Source: Agapetus fuscipes
Lineage: Eukaryota; Arthropoda; Insecta; Trichoptera; Glossosomatidae
DNA: 64,000 nucleotides
Assembly: GCA_951799405.1 (NCBI GenBank)
Contig: OX637332.1
Span: forward strand, 15,195,001 to 15,259,000
Direction of reading: 5' to 3'
The translations under genes were made by a program, and so were the position numbers. This document shows, one piece after another, positions 35,333 to 45,961 of this stretch. Under the pieces are notes generated by a model. The model was not told the origin of the DNA, ran no database searches, and saw nothing but the letters and a program-made list of their open reading frames with translations. Within the stretch, counting starts at the first letter, position 1. Every line of letters starts with the position of its first letter.

Positions 35333-35874
35333 CATCATAATCATTACGAAGTGATTCAAATTCAAAACATAATGATCATGAAAAAAAAAACAATATTTTT
35401 GTTTGTATTTCACTAATTTCAGAAAACCGTGAACTATATTTTTACTTAACAATATGAATAAAAATCTTTTCCACAGTTGTATTGCATTTAAATGAATACG
35501 AAAATCTAATTAAAAAAAAAAACGCAGCATTGGCTTAACAAATTTTGACATAGCAAATATAATTTTAAATATCATATCAAATGCACATAATTACACGGAA
35601 ATGATATATTTTCTTTCGGTACATGATTTTACATATACGTATATAAGAAATCAGTTAAAACATTCTTCATTAAACTATTTTTATTCCTGAAACATCGTGC
35701 ATTTATTATTAATGTAAGTTTGAAGATATAGTTTTTCATTTTCATCCTAGTACAAAATCTTAAATTACTGTCTATGAAATTAAAATATTTTTTCTGACTT
35801 GCACAATAATGCTTGACTGGCTTGACTCTGACTTGCAAAATAATGCTCTTCCGGATCTTTATTTCTTTCTTGCT

Positions 35875-35914
35875 TCCGTTTCGTTACAACACGTGTGTAA
35901 CTTCTTCGGAGCTA
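35875..35914 (-). ncRNA. hammerhead-like motif, altered core
   Basis: Minus strand CCGAAGA, A, stem II GTTACA/TGTAAC, GAAA. Both sides of stem II differ from the 57.99-kb copy in a compensating way. Confidence 0.25.
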
Positions 35915-36284
35915 TGCTAATCAATAAAATCAATTCGACATAAGTCAGGATGAACAGGATCAAGCATCTGAAGTTGGCCGTGAAAGCCTAGAAAAAAAGC
36001 AAAATAATTTTTTTGACTCAATTACAGAGATTTAATATGAAAAAATATTTGCATTATCTTAAAAAAATAGTTATGTGTTTACATGATTGAAAAAAATTGC
36101 ATTTTTTATACTCTTGCTGTGTTATTCTCAAACAGCAAAGCTATGGTTCATCTTCAGCCTACATTGAATTTCCCATAAAAAAACGATGAACCGTACGTGT
36201 ATGTTAGCTATGGATCAAATGCTTTGTGAATAGCACTGGTAATCTATATCTTTTCCCCAATATGAAATAAAGTTAGTGATATCT

Positions 36285-36500
36285 GTTCGAAGTCTCGGTT
36301 AGTAGAATGCTTGGTTCTATACCAGAGGGCTAGAGATCGATTCCCACTAGGTGGATGTACAATTAAATAATAAAAAAATAACTGACCAGGGTATGCTCTT
36401 ACCTTGGAGGCGAGAAATGGTCTCTGAAGGCAGATAAACCAGTTTGTAGGCCACTGAAAATCACCAGATTGAAGGCTTTTAAAGTGATCTCAAAGAAAAT
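36285..36500 (+). mobile_element. tRNA-headed SINE type 4
   Basis: TCTCGGTTAGTAGAATGCTT head and GAGATCGATTCCCACT B box, then ACTGACCAGGGTATGCTC. Single copy here, private to duplication copy 1. Confidence 0.5.
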
Positions 36501-36654
36501 CTATGTAAACGTTAGTTGTGGCACATTTTTTGACGCCATATGCTAGAAAAAGGTTTATATCTAGAGAAATCAGTATAGTATTTTGAAAGAAATAATGAAT
36601 TTATTTTTATATTTTTTAGTTTTAATCTATTTACATAGTGAAAGTCCATTTTTA

Positions 36655-36745
36655 ATTATTTAAGAAGATGCCTCAGTAGGTGAAAATGTTCGAGCACAAA
36701 AAAAGAAATAAATAAGTGAATTTAAACTATGTTTTATCCATTTGA
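36655..36745 (+). mobile_element. decayed relative of the 31.55-kb element end
   Basis: AAGATGCCTCAGTAGGTGAA then AATGTTCGAGCA and AAGTGAATT..ACTATGTTTTATC parallel 31555-31635. The CTG of the core has become AAG. Immediately precedes peptide gene 1. Confidence 0.5.
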
Positions 36746-36810
36746 ATTTTTAAATAATTTAAAATATTTTTTGTTTTTTTATGGTGCTGATATTTCAGAA
36801 TACAATCGAG

Positions 36811-36984
36811 ATGTCTTCATTTTTGGTCTTCCTAGTGCAGCTGTCAGTTTTTATTCTTCTACTGACAACCTTCACTTTGGCCCAAATGCGAGATCAAGAT
36901 CCATGTGACAATTTGGAGAAGTACAAAACCGACTGGGAGATATGTTGCTCTAAAGTTGACTTCGATTACCCAAGCTGCCAGTAA
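36811..36984 (+). CDS. small secreted cysteine-rich peptide, copy 1
   Basis: A 57-residue precursor. Residues 1-25 form a strongly hydrophobic signal peptide (MSSFLVFLVQ..LLLTTFTLAQ), followed by a ~32-residue acidic mature part with four cysteines in the pattern DPC-x13-CC-x9-C, ending PSCQ. An acceptor (ATATTTCAG) lies 12 nt before the ATG, so the start codon sits at the head of a second exon; the ORF remains open upstream but only through splice-site sequence. ATTAAA at 37035 could serve as poly(A) signal. A paralogue lies at 41708, and a more distant relative at 56149 shares the DPC/CC/YP-SC spacing. Function unknown: venom-like, antimicrobial and effector roles are all possible. No known family was recognised. 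Confidence 0.72.
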   Translation: MSSFLVFLVQLSVFILLLTTFTLAQMRDQDPCDNLEKYKTDWEICCSKVDFDYPSCQ

Positions 36985-37165
36985 AGTTATGTTTTATTCT
37001 TACCAATGATTTGAATTATGTCTAATGGTTTATAATTAAACAAAAATATTTCTAACAAAGCTGTTTTTAATGTCTTTGAATTGTCTTTTTTCTCCAGTAA
37101 CTATTTTTAATCTTGTAATTTTTTTTAGATAAATCATAGAAAACATTAAAAGATTTCATATTTCA

Positions 37166-37535
37166 TAAATGAACACGTGTAAGTCCACGTTTTACGAATG
37201 CAGCATATCTATAATCTATAATCTAAGTTGCAAGGATATATTCATTTAAAGCTCTCAGATGTATGCCCACAAACCAACAAGTGTAGTTCGCGCTTACAAA
37301 TGCTGAATGTGTACTTACAAATAAAATCCAAACCTCAAATGAACATAAGCCCCACAACTTTTGCCGATCTTCCCTGAAACAGGGGTGACATTGGCAAAGT
37401 GAACCATTTTTTACAGTATGGGTGGTCAGCCTCATACCAACCTATAAGTCAATATAAAATAGATAAATAAAATTCAAACTTCAAATGAAAATTTACCATT
37501 CAACTCTTACCGATAATCCTAGGAATATGAATGAC
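37166..37535 (-). repeat. old family-A copy interrupted by a young one
   Basis: ACACGTGTAAGTCCACG before the insert, and ATTCAAACTTCAAATGAA after it, are halves of one decayed copy; the uninterrupted version is at 42062-42190. Confidence 0.7.
37206..37450 (-). repeat. family-A copy, young, nested
   Basis: Inserted after GCAGCATAT. Both borders are visible by comparison with 42105. Confidence 0.9.
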
Positions 37536-37644
37536 ATTGGTTAAAATGAATAAAATGGAGGTTTAAAATGTTTATTTGTAAAAAATTGTTTATTTTTCAA
37601 TAAAAAATAAAAGAAATTAAAAACTTTGTTTTATTTCACTTTTA

Positions 37645-37715
37645 TTGTTTTTGAGTATGTTACAAATATTTTCGGAATTACTTCCATCTTCCGAAGATGG
37701 AAACTGTAACATTTC
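37645..37715 (-). ncRNA. hammerhead-like motif, altered core
   Basis: Minus strand: CGGAAGA, T, stem II GGAA/TTCC, GAAA, palindrome ATAT, TTG. An 8-bp pairing ATGTTACA/TGTAACAT encloses it, with an additional small hairpin CCATCTTCGGAAGATGG. Confidence 0.3.
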
Positions 37716-38500
37716 CAAAGTCTCGAGGGCAATTAGTTGTCTGCACATGCTTCTGTGAATAGACAAACTCTTTTAAAAGTTTAAATAACATCACTCCTTT
37801 ATCATGCCGGAAATTGAATTTACGCAACGCAAACGCAACTAAGCTACACATATAGTGTAACTTCTTGCCGCGTTATCCCCGAAGGGGTCGCATGTGTCGA
37901 GTTAAACCTATTTATTTTTACAGGTAAGGGGGCCGGCCTTACGCCAACCACTTCAATTGAAGTGGTGTTTTCCCAGCTCCCGAGAGAGCTGGTACTCATT
38001 TCTTGTGAAGGCTGAGTAAACCTTGCCGGCATTATAATTTTGGGGTTTTGAAATAAACACCGAAACGGGAAATCATTTCTGACACCCTCGCTCTCGGTGG
38101 GATTCGAACCCGAGCTCACGGCATGGAATGCAAGCACTCTACCAACTGAGCTATCGACCGGTGTAAATTTAAAAATTCGGATATTAGACTGACCGTCACT
38201 GGAGAACCTATTTTACTCTCGACGTTTCGTTTGTGTCGTAATCTACGCCCGTAGCAGCACTGTCGCGCAGCGATCCAGGATAAGAAGTGTGTCCCGAGGA
38301 CGTTGGTTCCAAAACCAATAAATAGGTTTTCCAAAAACGGTATCGATATTCGATAGATATATTATTATTATAGATTTGCAATCAACCGTTTTTCTGTTGA
38401 ATTACTTACCACTTGGACCTTTAATTTCAATTAAAGGACTAAATTAACATGTATAACTTATTGATTATTTCCACATGTATGGTGCCAGTCTATCGAATGT
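37706..38500 (+). repeat. duplicated segment (copy filled by a SINE)
   Basis: Same as 30730-31200 with the tRNA-headed SINE inserted at 37823-38165. Confidence 0.75.
37823..38165 (-). mobile_element. tRNA-headed SINE type 1, full length
   Basis: Minus strand begins with the tRNA-like head CGATAGCTCAGTTGGTAGAG (A box) and GGGTTCGAATCCC (B box), then a body with TTTCCCGTTTCGGTGTTTAT, ACTTCAATTGAAGTGG, ATGCGACCCCTTCGGGGATA and TAGCTTAGTTGCG, ending in a (TTGCG)n-type tail. Flanked by AATTTA on both sides. The empty site survives at 30730-31200. Confidence 0.9.
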
Positions 38501-39510
38501 CTGTTTTTTTTTTTTTTTTGCAAGTTTAACATTTTCTGGAGTCTAAACCTCTTAGAAAAGTACTCAAAAGAAGCATGACAATTGGAAAGAGCGAAATATC
38601 AAAAATGGCAGATAAACAAGGGACTGTTACGACTGATTCATACAGAATATTGAAGATAGTGGAAAAGTTCCACAGGGAACTATTAAAAAATCAGAAAGAG
38701 CTTATTCTTTTTTTTCTTCCTGAATTCATATTAATTATTTACGCAACAAATACAAAAAAAAAACGCTAGTATATATCTATTATTATTTTTTTGTGTTTTT
38801 TAAAGAAATAAAGACAACTTCATACATGGACTATTTTATGTACATATTTTCCTACATGGTTAATTTCAAATTTTATTTTCAAATTTGTGCTGGGCCCATT
38901 GCTCGGATTATCGAGGAAGGAAGTTAATTCTGAACTTTACACATACCCGAATGCAAACGTTTTAACTTCACAAAAGGACCATGGTGTGCTGAAATTTGCA
39001 ATTTTTATTGTGCAAGTGCAATGGGCGTTTTCAAATTCAACGACCCGAAACGTGCAACTTAATTATTGTTGGATTTTGGATTCGCACTGATAAGAAAGCA
39101 CAAATTGTTGACCCGTAAAGTCTCTTGAATGTAATGTCTTACTTTAAGAAGTGTTATGCATTTTAAAGCGATGATTCACATCTTCAGACTTAATTAGCAA
39201 AAGTTAAAAATTGTTCCAAGTCTTTATTTCATTTGAATCGAAGAATTACTTTGGTAAAATGTACAAATAGAGTTATTTATTGTAAAATGAAAAAAAGTAT
39301 CAAATGCCAAGACTCATGAGCGATTTTGAGAAAAGCTACAGTTTGTGTCCTCGATCAAGAGTGCCCTAGTTAAAAATTTGGTGTTTTGAGTTAAATTTGT
39401 AATAATAATTATTTATAAGCTATCTTAAGATAATATTCCGTACGTTCTTTATTCCAAGCTGTCATAAATAAAATGAGGTTTTAAGAGCTCTGTATACACT
39501 AAATCTGTAG
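38500..39510. other. no gene recognised
   Basis: Begins with a T-run (38503-38520). Short frames at 38575 and 38887 have no recognisable motif. Confidence 0.4.
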
Positions 39511-39514
39511 TTTT

Positions 39515-39898
39515 GTTTCTTAAACTTTATGTTCGACAGTTATGAAAGAAATCAGGCGTATTTATTGATTATTTAGCTTTATTATAAAGGTTACAGAAAA
39601 TATAATTCTAAAGAACTGAAACTACATAAGTCAATTATTTTCTTGAAATAGCTGTTTTTCCACATTTTCTCAAAAACTTTTCACATTATCAAAAATCCGC
39701 ATCATGCGAGACTAAATAATCTATAGTTCTGTAATTTAAAAGAAAACCATCCAATATGCATCACATAAAAAAAACGATAAAAATATATATTCTTTAGTAA
39801 AATATATTTTTAACTTCATTAATTTAGGTCATCGATAAACACGCCTGATTGTTTTCATTACCGTCACCCTTTTACTAAGATCATCAAGTTAGAGAAAC
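39515..39898. mobile_element. MITE with GTTTCT(T/C)...ACTT ends
   Basis: Left GTTTCTTAAACTTTATG, right (reversed) GTTTCTCTAACTTGATG, and both arms carry AATCAGGCGT. Same family as 12738-13050. Confidence 0.6.
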
Positions 39899-40140
39899 AC
39901 ATTTTTTCTGCAACGACAGGTTCATGGAAAATAACGCTCGTTTCAATGTAATGGGAGATACATACTTCACCTCATTTTGTTAAAATTATGTGGCTGCAAG
40001 AAACTTAACATTCATTTTTTTCACAAATTAGTACACATTTTGACTTGTAGCTGGGGAGTGTTGGAAACCATGGGTGATGTATTTATTGACAGGAGTATTA
40101 CAAAAATATTGCACCTTCACCATACTTTCCCATTATGATA

Positions 40141-40225
40141 CGCCACGCAACGCAACGCAGCTTTGAAACTAAGCTACACATATAGTGTAACTTCTTGCCT
40201 GCAGTGTTCCTGAAGGGGTAATGCA
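40141..40225 (-). mobile_element. SINE type 1, 3' fragment
   Basis: CGCAACGCAACGCAG tail, then AAGCTACACATATAGTGTAA. Private to duplication copy 2. Confidence 0.75.
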
Positions 40226-40257
40226 GATTAGTGAATAATTATTTTTAAGGAATATAT

Positions 40258-40452
40258 AGTCTATAATCTAGGTTGAAAGATATATCAACATTTAAGATTC
40301 ATATTAAATGCATGCCCACAAACAGGCACGTGTAAGTTCACGCTTGCAAATACTGCATGTGTACTAACAAATTAAAATCTAAGCTTCAAATGAACATAAA
40401 CCCGGCAACTTTTGCCATCCTGCTCTGAAACAGGGAAGGTCGGCCAATGAAA
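40258..40452 (-). repeat. family-A copy in duplication copy 2
   Basis: TCTATAATCTAGGTTGAAAG tail to the CTGCTCTGAAACAGGGAAG break. Confidence 0.8.
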
Positions 40453-41444
40453 ACATCATAATCATTACGAAGTGATTCAAATTCAAAACATAATGATCAT
40501 GAAAAAAAACAACATTTTTGTTTGTATGTCACTAATTTTAGATTACCGTTAAACCATATTTTTACTGAACAATATGAATAAAAATCTTTTCCACAATTGT
40601 ATTTATTTTACTGTATACGAAAATCTAATTGAAAAAAAACGTAGCATTGGCTTAACAAATTTTTTCACGGCAAATATATCATATCAAATGCACATAATTG
40701 AATTGACACGGTACATGATTTTACATATATATATATATATATATAAGAAATCAGTTAAAACATTCCTCAGTACACTATTTTTATTCCTGAAACATCGTGC
40801 TTTTATTATTAATGTAAGTTTGATGATATAGTTTTTAATTTTTTATACACATTTTTTTATAAATCAAATTCCAATGTAAACACTGTTTTTTTTACCAATT
40901 GATTATTAATTTATTTCAAAAACTATTTACGAACGTTTTCAATTTACATCATCACGTTCAATTAAATTAAAAACCTAAAATTCCATTTAGGTTTAATAAT
41001 ATATTAGTTGGTGCAATGTCAATAGAGTAACATAAAATAAAAAATAAACTCATTAAAGGACATTGATAATCGTAAAATAATTCATTGTTTGGAATTAACA
41101 TTGAATTTATTTATTAAATTTTTTGTGGTTTGTGTATTAACACTGAAAATTCAGATTGATTTGAATTTTAAAAACAGTTTCTAATAACACACGGTTTCTT
41201 TCTTTTCACAAAAGATCGATTTATTTTTATATTTTGTAACTATTTATTTTTTATTATTTGCAGCACATGCTTTGACGCCATATGCTAGAACTAGGTTTAT
41301 ATCTAGATTAATCAATATAGTCTTTTGAAAATAATAATGAAACTTGTTTTTAATTTAAAAAAATATTAATTAAAATAACCTTTGTTTTATTCTACTATTA
41401 TTTTTATTTAAATTTGTTACAAAAACAAACAAAATAAACGAGTT

Positions 41445-41473
41445 GACCGGTTTCGGCCTCTAGGCCATCTTAG
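41445..41473 (-). ncRNA. hammerhead-like motif in left arm of inverted repeat
   Basis: Mirror copy: CTAAGA (G5 of the core changed to A), same GGCC stem II, GAAA, intact CCGGTC. Its defect differs from that of the right arm. Confidence 0.38.
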
Positions 41474-41500
41474 TAACGATGCAGTAAGTAGAGAGTATAT

Positions 41501-41530
41501 CTGAAGATGGCCTAGAGGCCGAAACCGATC
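41501..41530 (+). ncRNA. hammerhead-like motif in right arm of inverted repeat
   Basis: CTGAAGA, extra T, perfect 4-bp stem II GGCC/GGCC with TAGA loop, GAAA, then CCGATC where an intact motif would have CCGGTC. Stem I is not complementary here. Confidence 0.4.
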
Positions 41531-41707
41531 AACTCGTTTATTTTGTTTGTTTTTGTAATAAATTTAAATAAAAATAATAGTAGAATAAAACAAAGGATAT
41601 TTTCATTTTTTTAAATTAAAATGGAGTTCTACAAAGTTTTACTCTGAAACATTTCAAAAAACTAATTTTTGTTTTTGTTGTTGTTGATATTTCAGAACAC
41701 AATAGAG

Positions 41708-41884
41708 ATGTCTTCATTTTTGGTCTTCCTAGTGCAGCTGTCAGTTTGTATTCTACTACTGACAACCTTCACATTGGCCCAAATGCGAGATAAAGATCCA
41801 TGTGCTAATTTGGATAACTTGCCAACCGCATGGGAGATATGTTGCTCTAAAGTTGAGAATGATTCCTACCCAAGCTGCCAGTAA
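41708..41884 (+). CDS. small secreted cysteine-rich peptide, copy 2
   Basis: A 58-residue precursor paralogous to the one at 36811. The signal peptide differs at a single residue (F to C near position 13), whereas the mature part shows about ten changes and one inserted residue. The four cysteines and the DPC, WEICCSKV and YPSCQ blocks are kept. The same acceptor (TATTTCAG) lies 12 nt before the ATG, and ATTAAA follows at 41935. The gene sits within the second copy of the segmental duplication (39912-42240). Stronger change in the mature region than in the signal region resembles fast-evolving secreted peptides. Transcription is not shown by the sequence itself. Confidence 0.72.
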   Translation: MSSFLVFLVQLSVCILLLTTFTLAQMRDKDPCANLDNLPTAWEICCSKVENDSYPSCQ

Positions 41885-42061
41885 AGTTATGCTTTCTTCT
41901 TACCAACGATTTGAATTACGTCTAATGGTTTATAATTAAAGAAATGTTTCTAACAAAGCTGTGTAATTGTTATGCATTTTCTTTTTTCTCCAGTAACTGT
42001 TTTTAATTTTTATAAATTTTAGACCAATCGTTGAAAACATTAAAAAAGATTTCGTATTTCA

Positions 42062-42190
42062 TAAATAAACACGTGTAAGTCCACGTTTTACGAATGCAGC
42101 ATATGAAATTGTAAAATAAAATTCAAACTTCAAATGAAAATTTACCCTTCAACTTTTACCGATAATCCTAGGAATGGCGAATAGGTTTAA
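42062..42190 (-). repeat. old family-A remnant, uninterrupted
   Basis: ACACGTGTAAGTCCACG through GCAGCATATGAAATT; equivalent of the empty site for the 37.2-kb insertion. Confidence 0.65.
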
Positions 42191-42239
42191 TAGGTTAAAT
42201 AGGTGGCATTGGTTAAAATGAATAAAATGGAGGTTTAAA

Positions 42240-42820
42240 ATGTTAACTTGCATTTTTGTAACTTGGACTGTGGATCAAAAATAAATATTGGCAAGGCGGT
42301 AAAACTTCACAAGTGCCAAAAAAAATCCCGAAAATGTCATTTCTACGGCCCAATATGATTTACTATCCATGTTAATGAATGAACTCTGTCCTCTGACGTG
42401 GAGTTCATACCGTGAAAGCATAATTCATCTTAAAATCCATACTTTGTCACGCTCCGCTCCTCTCCGTCAAAATTTCAACGTTTTTTTTTCATTGGATGTG
42501 CTTTGAGTAGGAAAAAATATTTGAGTGATTTTGAAAAAAAAACACGAAAATTCAAGCAAAAAATCTGATACCGTATGCTTTAATGAACTCGGAACGAATT
42601 TTGCCAGGATATTTAAAATTTGATTTTTCCTCGGCGTGCACACGTCACAGCTTTATGCAGCTTGGGTAGGTACTTAGCAGCCAATAATACAATATTAGTT
42701 TAAAGTAACACCCTTGTAACCTGTCCGTGTGATATCACAACTTTTTTGCCATTTCCAAATTTTCCGACCTTATTGCTAAATTTCAGCACTGCTTTAATTT
42801 ATTATATCATCATCTTTTTG
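42240..42820. other. no gene recognised
   Basis: Part (42600-42745) loosely resembles 3030-3150 (CGTCACA, TGTGATATCA(C/T)AACTTTT), probably an old shared repeat. Confidence 0.35.
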
Positions 42821-43070
42821 CCCGATCGAGAAAGCTCACTTGGCAGAAAACTTACATTCCATGCTGACATCTCGGGTTTGATTCCCCACCGAGAGTGTAA
42901 GAAATGGTTCCCGTTTTGGTGTTTATTTCAAACTTATAATAAACATACAGGGAAGATTTACAACAAAGTTTACAAGAAATGAGTATGGACCCCCTCGGGA
43001 AGTGGGAAATCCTCATCTCAACTGAAGTGGTTGGCGCAAGCCCAGCTCTCTTACCTGTAAAAACAAATAT
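42821..43070 (+). mobile_element. SINE type 1, 3' end lost
   Basis: Head CGATCGAGAAAGCTCACTTG with decayed A box, GGGTTTGATTCCC, then the body up to CTTACCTGTAAAAACAAAT. Confidence 0.8.
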
Positions 43071-43411
43071 GATGCATTTACTGAATTTGAACCAGCTAAT
43101 GAATTCTGCTGGCTTTTACTGGCTGAATGGTCAACATTATTTTTTTATTAGGTAGTTTTTTTAGTCTCATCTTCTGTATAAAACCATATAAGAAAACTAA
43201 ATGTTAACTTCAAATTTTAAAATAAAATACTTTTCATTTCAACACATTCAAACAAAATGCGTAATATGCTTACAATACGAAATATACTACCTAAACGATA
43301 TTGTCACGGGTTTTAAGAACTAAATAATATTAATTTACGCATTTAAACCCGTTCTCTGCGACAAATGAAATAATATGTTTCATCTGCCACGAGCTATAGA
43401 AATAAAACACG

Positions 43412-43582
43412 GCAGCATCTAAGCTCTACATGTAGTGAAACTCTTTTCCTGATCGTCCTGTAAGCGATCGCACGTAACAAATGAAGCCAATTTATTTTGA
43501 GACGTAAGTTGCCAAACACTTTACGTGAAATACGGCTTTCCTCATTTCCGAGAGAGTAGGTACATTCTCGTTTATGAAAAGT
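43412..43582 (-). mobile_element. SINE type 1, decayed
   Basis: CTAAGCTCTACATGTAGTG to CGAGAGAGTAGGTACATTCT follows the 3' half of the type 1 body with many changes. Confidence 0.6.
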
Positions 43583-43589
43583 ATTTTAT

Positions 43590-43820
43590 TTTTTAAGAAA
43601 CACGGAGATTTATTTTCACAAGTTTATCATTTATTACCCCTCGAGTACTTTCGACTTGTTTACGTCATTTTCAAGAGGACATTGTTACAGAATTGACAAG
43701 ACAAAAACCATAGAGAAATGAGAAGGATGAGTACATACAATTAGGTAATAACTAAGGTGAAGCAGTAGCAGGAATCTGAACATTGACCAAACAATAAGAA
43801 CTGCAATTTTTACGTAATAT
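43590..43820 (-). repeat. second copy of the 30.4-kb repeat
   Basis: See matching blocks TCGAGTACTTTCGACTTG and TTGACAAGACAAAAACCAT. It begins where the flanking SINE remnant ends. Confidence 0.6.
43635..43680 (-). ncRNA. hammerhead-like motif, altered core
   Basis: Same type as at 30395 (TTGAAAA, T, GAC/GTC, GAAA, GTAC, TC), but stem I is CCTC with GAGG, a compensated replacement of the 30-kb copy's stem. Confidence 0.35.
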
Positions 43821-44212
43821 GAATTTTCAAGGTTCTCACTCAAGGTTTGAATATAAAATACGACCAACGGGAAATAATGTGTATTGTTTAAAACCTTTGG
43901 TGGGGCTCAAATTTTAGTTCTTTGGCTCTGAACCAACTGAAGTATCGACAGTACCTACCCATGTTGAATATTGTTCATTCGGGTCTTGACCTTGATTCAT
44001 TGTTTTTTTTTTCTTTTGCTGATGTTTCATAACAAATCTGTGACTTGCTATCGTAAAAACGCTATGGACGGCGTTGAAGTCACTGACGAACAATATCATA
44101 CAGCAAAATGAAACTGGTCGTACAAGCCTTAAATTTATATCTTCTTGTTCCTTCACTTCCACTTGTAACAAAGATCGCTGATCACCATGGCTATTTGTAC
44201 TTTAAAAGTTGA

Positions 44213-44458
44213 TCTATAATCTAAGCTGCAAAGATATGTTAACATTTAAGGCTCATATGAAATGCATGGCTACAGACAGGCACATGTAGGTTCGCGCCTA
44301 CACATTCTGCATGTGTGCATCCAAATAAAGAAAACCTCACATGGACATAAACCTTGCAACTCCTGCCGCCGTTCCCTGAACCGGGGTGGCATTGGCAAAA
44401 GTGAACCGATTTTTACAGCACGGGTGGTCAGCCTCATACCAACCTATCAGTCAAGGAG
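44213..44458 (-). repeat. family-A copy, full length
   Basis: ATCTATAATCTAAGCTGCAA to ACCAACCTATCAGTCAAGG. Confidence 0.88.
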
Positions 44459-44459
44459 A

Positions 44460-45630
44460 GATGTTGTTCAATAATGACTTGGTGCTTTTGCCAAACCACT
44501 GTCGCGGGATTTTCAGCCACGATGTCATTTATCATCCTTGAGAAATTTCTACCGAGTGATAATTTTGTGCAAGAATAATCTTGTTCACGATATGAAACGT
44601 TGTATTGTCTCAAGTCTGAATTTTTTGAGGACGTCTCGTCTCTGGCAGTGATGGGGTGAAATGAAAGCGCGTAAAAATGCGCACTTGGCTCAACACGAAT
44701 GCGATTCGCTTTAATTACTGCGCGGCTCGTGGACCACGCGCGCTAACCGAGCCAACGTCAGGGGAACCTGACACGTAGCAAAGGGTGTTATTCAGAAACA
44801 TTCAACATCAACAGATGATCAGCGGGCCGTCGGTTTCATTTATTGAAAATTCACTTTAGGCTTTGGATGATCCGTGCATTCACTGTCGTAATAACATTGA
44901 AAGGGTACGGGGCGAAGAAAACCAATTTGACGAGGAAGATTATTTTGACGGGAAATGAAATGGTTAGTGCTTGAATTAAATCATGAGCAATGTAAATGGT
45001 ATACGTAATTTTTCTAAGGAAAATAATGAGCTCTACTGAAATTCTATTGGCAAAAAAAAATACGTCCCACGACCGGGTGGATAGAGAAATGGCAAACAAA
45101 TATGTTGAAATGGATTGATATGGACCCTAGTCACATAGACCTGTAACGTTTGCCTGCCTGCTCTCTTCGAATTATTGATCGATTCAAACGTTTGCTTAAG
45201 TGACGTGTAAAGCTTATAATAGATGTAGTTAATAAAGAAAAAAAAAACTAAAAAAATAATATTTTTTTGACATCAAATGAAAAAAATGTACTTATTCATA
45301 AAAACTAGGAAAAAAATGCATGTATTTTAAATTTAGAAACATTTTTTGCCTTCTTTTATTTAAGTTTATTTTTTTTCTAGTTATCACAGCAAACATATTA
45401 CGTTTCTTACTATAATTCATTCAAGGGCCATCCGGAAGTCGGTGGTTCCTCCCATTCCATATCAGAAAAAATTGGAACGCCCATGTCCTTGAGATGCTTC
45501 ATAAATTATGAGTTTATGCCGCCATAAAAATATGCATTTCTTAACCGGAAGAAACTGATGCAATAAAATGAGCTGGATGTTTTCTGCGTTTAATATTTGT
45601 ATTGTAAATTTATATGTGTTAGTATATACT
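44460..45630. other. no gene recognised
   Basis: One GC-richer patch at 44640-44775 with GCGCGTAAAAATGCGC and a tRNA-head-like GGCTCGGTTAGCGCGCG on the minus strand; possibly a SINE remnant. Confidence 0.35.
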
Positions 45631-45635
45631 TTAAA

Positions 45636-45678
45636 ATACATATCTTTGCAACTTACATTATAAGTTATAGATTATGTA
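45636..45678 (+). repeat. family-A tail fragment
   Basis: TATCTTTGCAACTTACATTA and a TAAGTTATAGATTA tail only. Confidence 0.55.
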
Positions 45679-45961
45679 TAGTCCATGAACAAGAGAAAAA
45701 ACTAGAATTAATTAAAAATCCCTCAGCTATGTGACGTCACCCATAGTAAGAAACAAATAAATTATAATGCGCGAAGTTGACGGATATACTAAATGCAATA
45801 AGTTGCACTTAAATGTATTTTTAAACTATGTACAAAATTTTATATTGAAATTATTACTCTCCGTCCTGCCATTAGATTTGCCAAATGATACAACATTTTA
45901 TTCCACATTATTAATGTACTAAGTACATGAAGAAATTCACGTTACATTGCCTTTAGTGAGG

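Larger units (their letters stand above)
35019..37560. repeat. segmental duplication, copy 1 (contains peptide gene 1)
   Basis: Opens with CAGGTTCATGG(T)AAATAACGCTCG, shared with 39912 onward, and ends around AAAATGGAGGTTTAAAATG. Shared blocks include the ATCATAATCATTACGAAGTG segment, GACGCCATATGCTAG, the peptide gene and its 3' flank. The stretches 35840-36515 and 36620-36780 are private to this copy, as is the family-A insertion at 37206-37450. The left border falls inside a LINE fragment. Confidence 0.85.
41350..41622. repeat. large inverted repeat with a hammerhead-like motif in each arm
   Basis: Arms of about 125 bp (41350-41476 and 41495-41622) separated by roughly 20 bp. Outward from the centre each arm carries AAGATGGCCTAGAGGCCGAA and AACTCGTTTATTTTGTTTG. 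The arms are nearly perfect mirrors, so the insertion is young; it is absent from duplication copy 1. It lies about 90 bp before the peptide gene's ATG. Confidence 0.85.
39912..42240. repeat. segmental duplication, copy 2 (contains peptide gene 2)
   Basis: Direct repeat of 35019-37560, about 4.9 kb away. Shared order: GACAGGTTCATGG start, LINE-free left flank, family-A remnant, long AT-rich block, GACGCCATATGCTAG, peptide gene, old family-A remnant. A SINE fragment (40141-40225) and the large inverted repeat at 41350-41622 are private to this copy. Confidence 0.85.

Noticed and set aside
38100..38160. Functional tRNA gene (A and B boxes, also at 47010-47080 and 60235-60295)
   Set aside because: The boxes are heads of a dispersed SINE with a shared ~270-bp body; folding to a full cloverleaf is not preserved in the copies.
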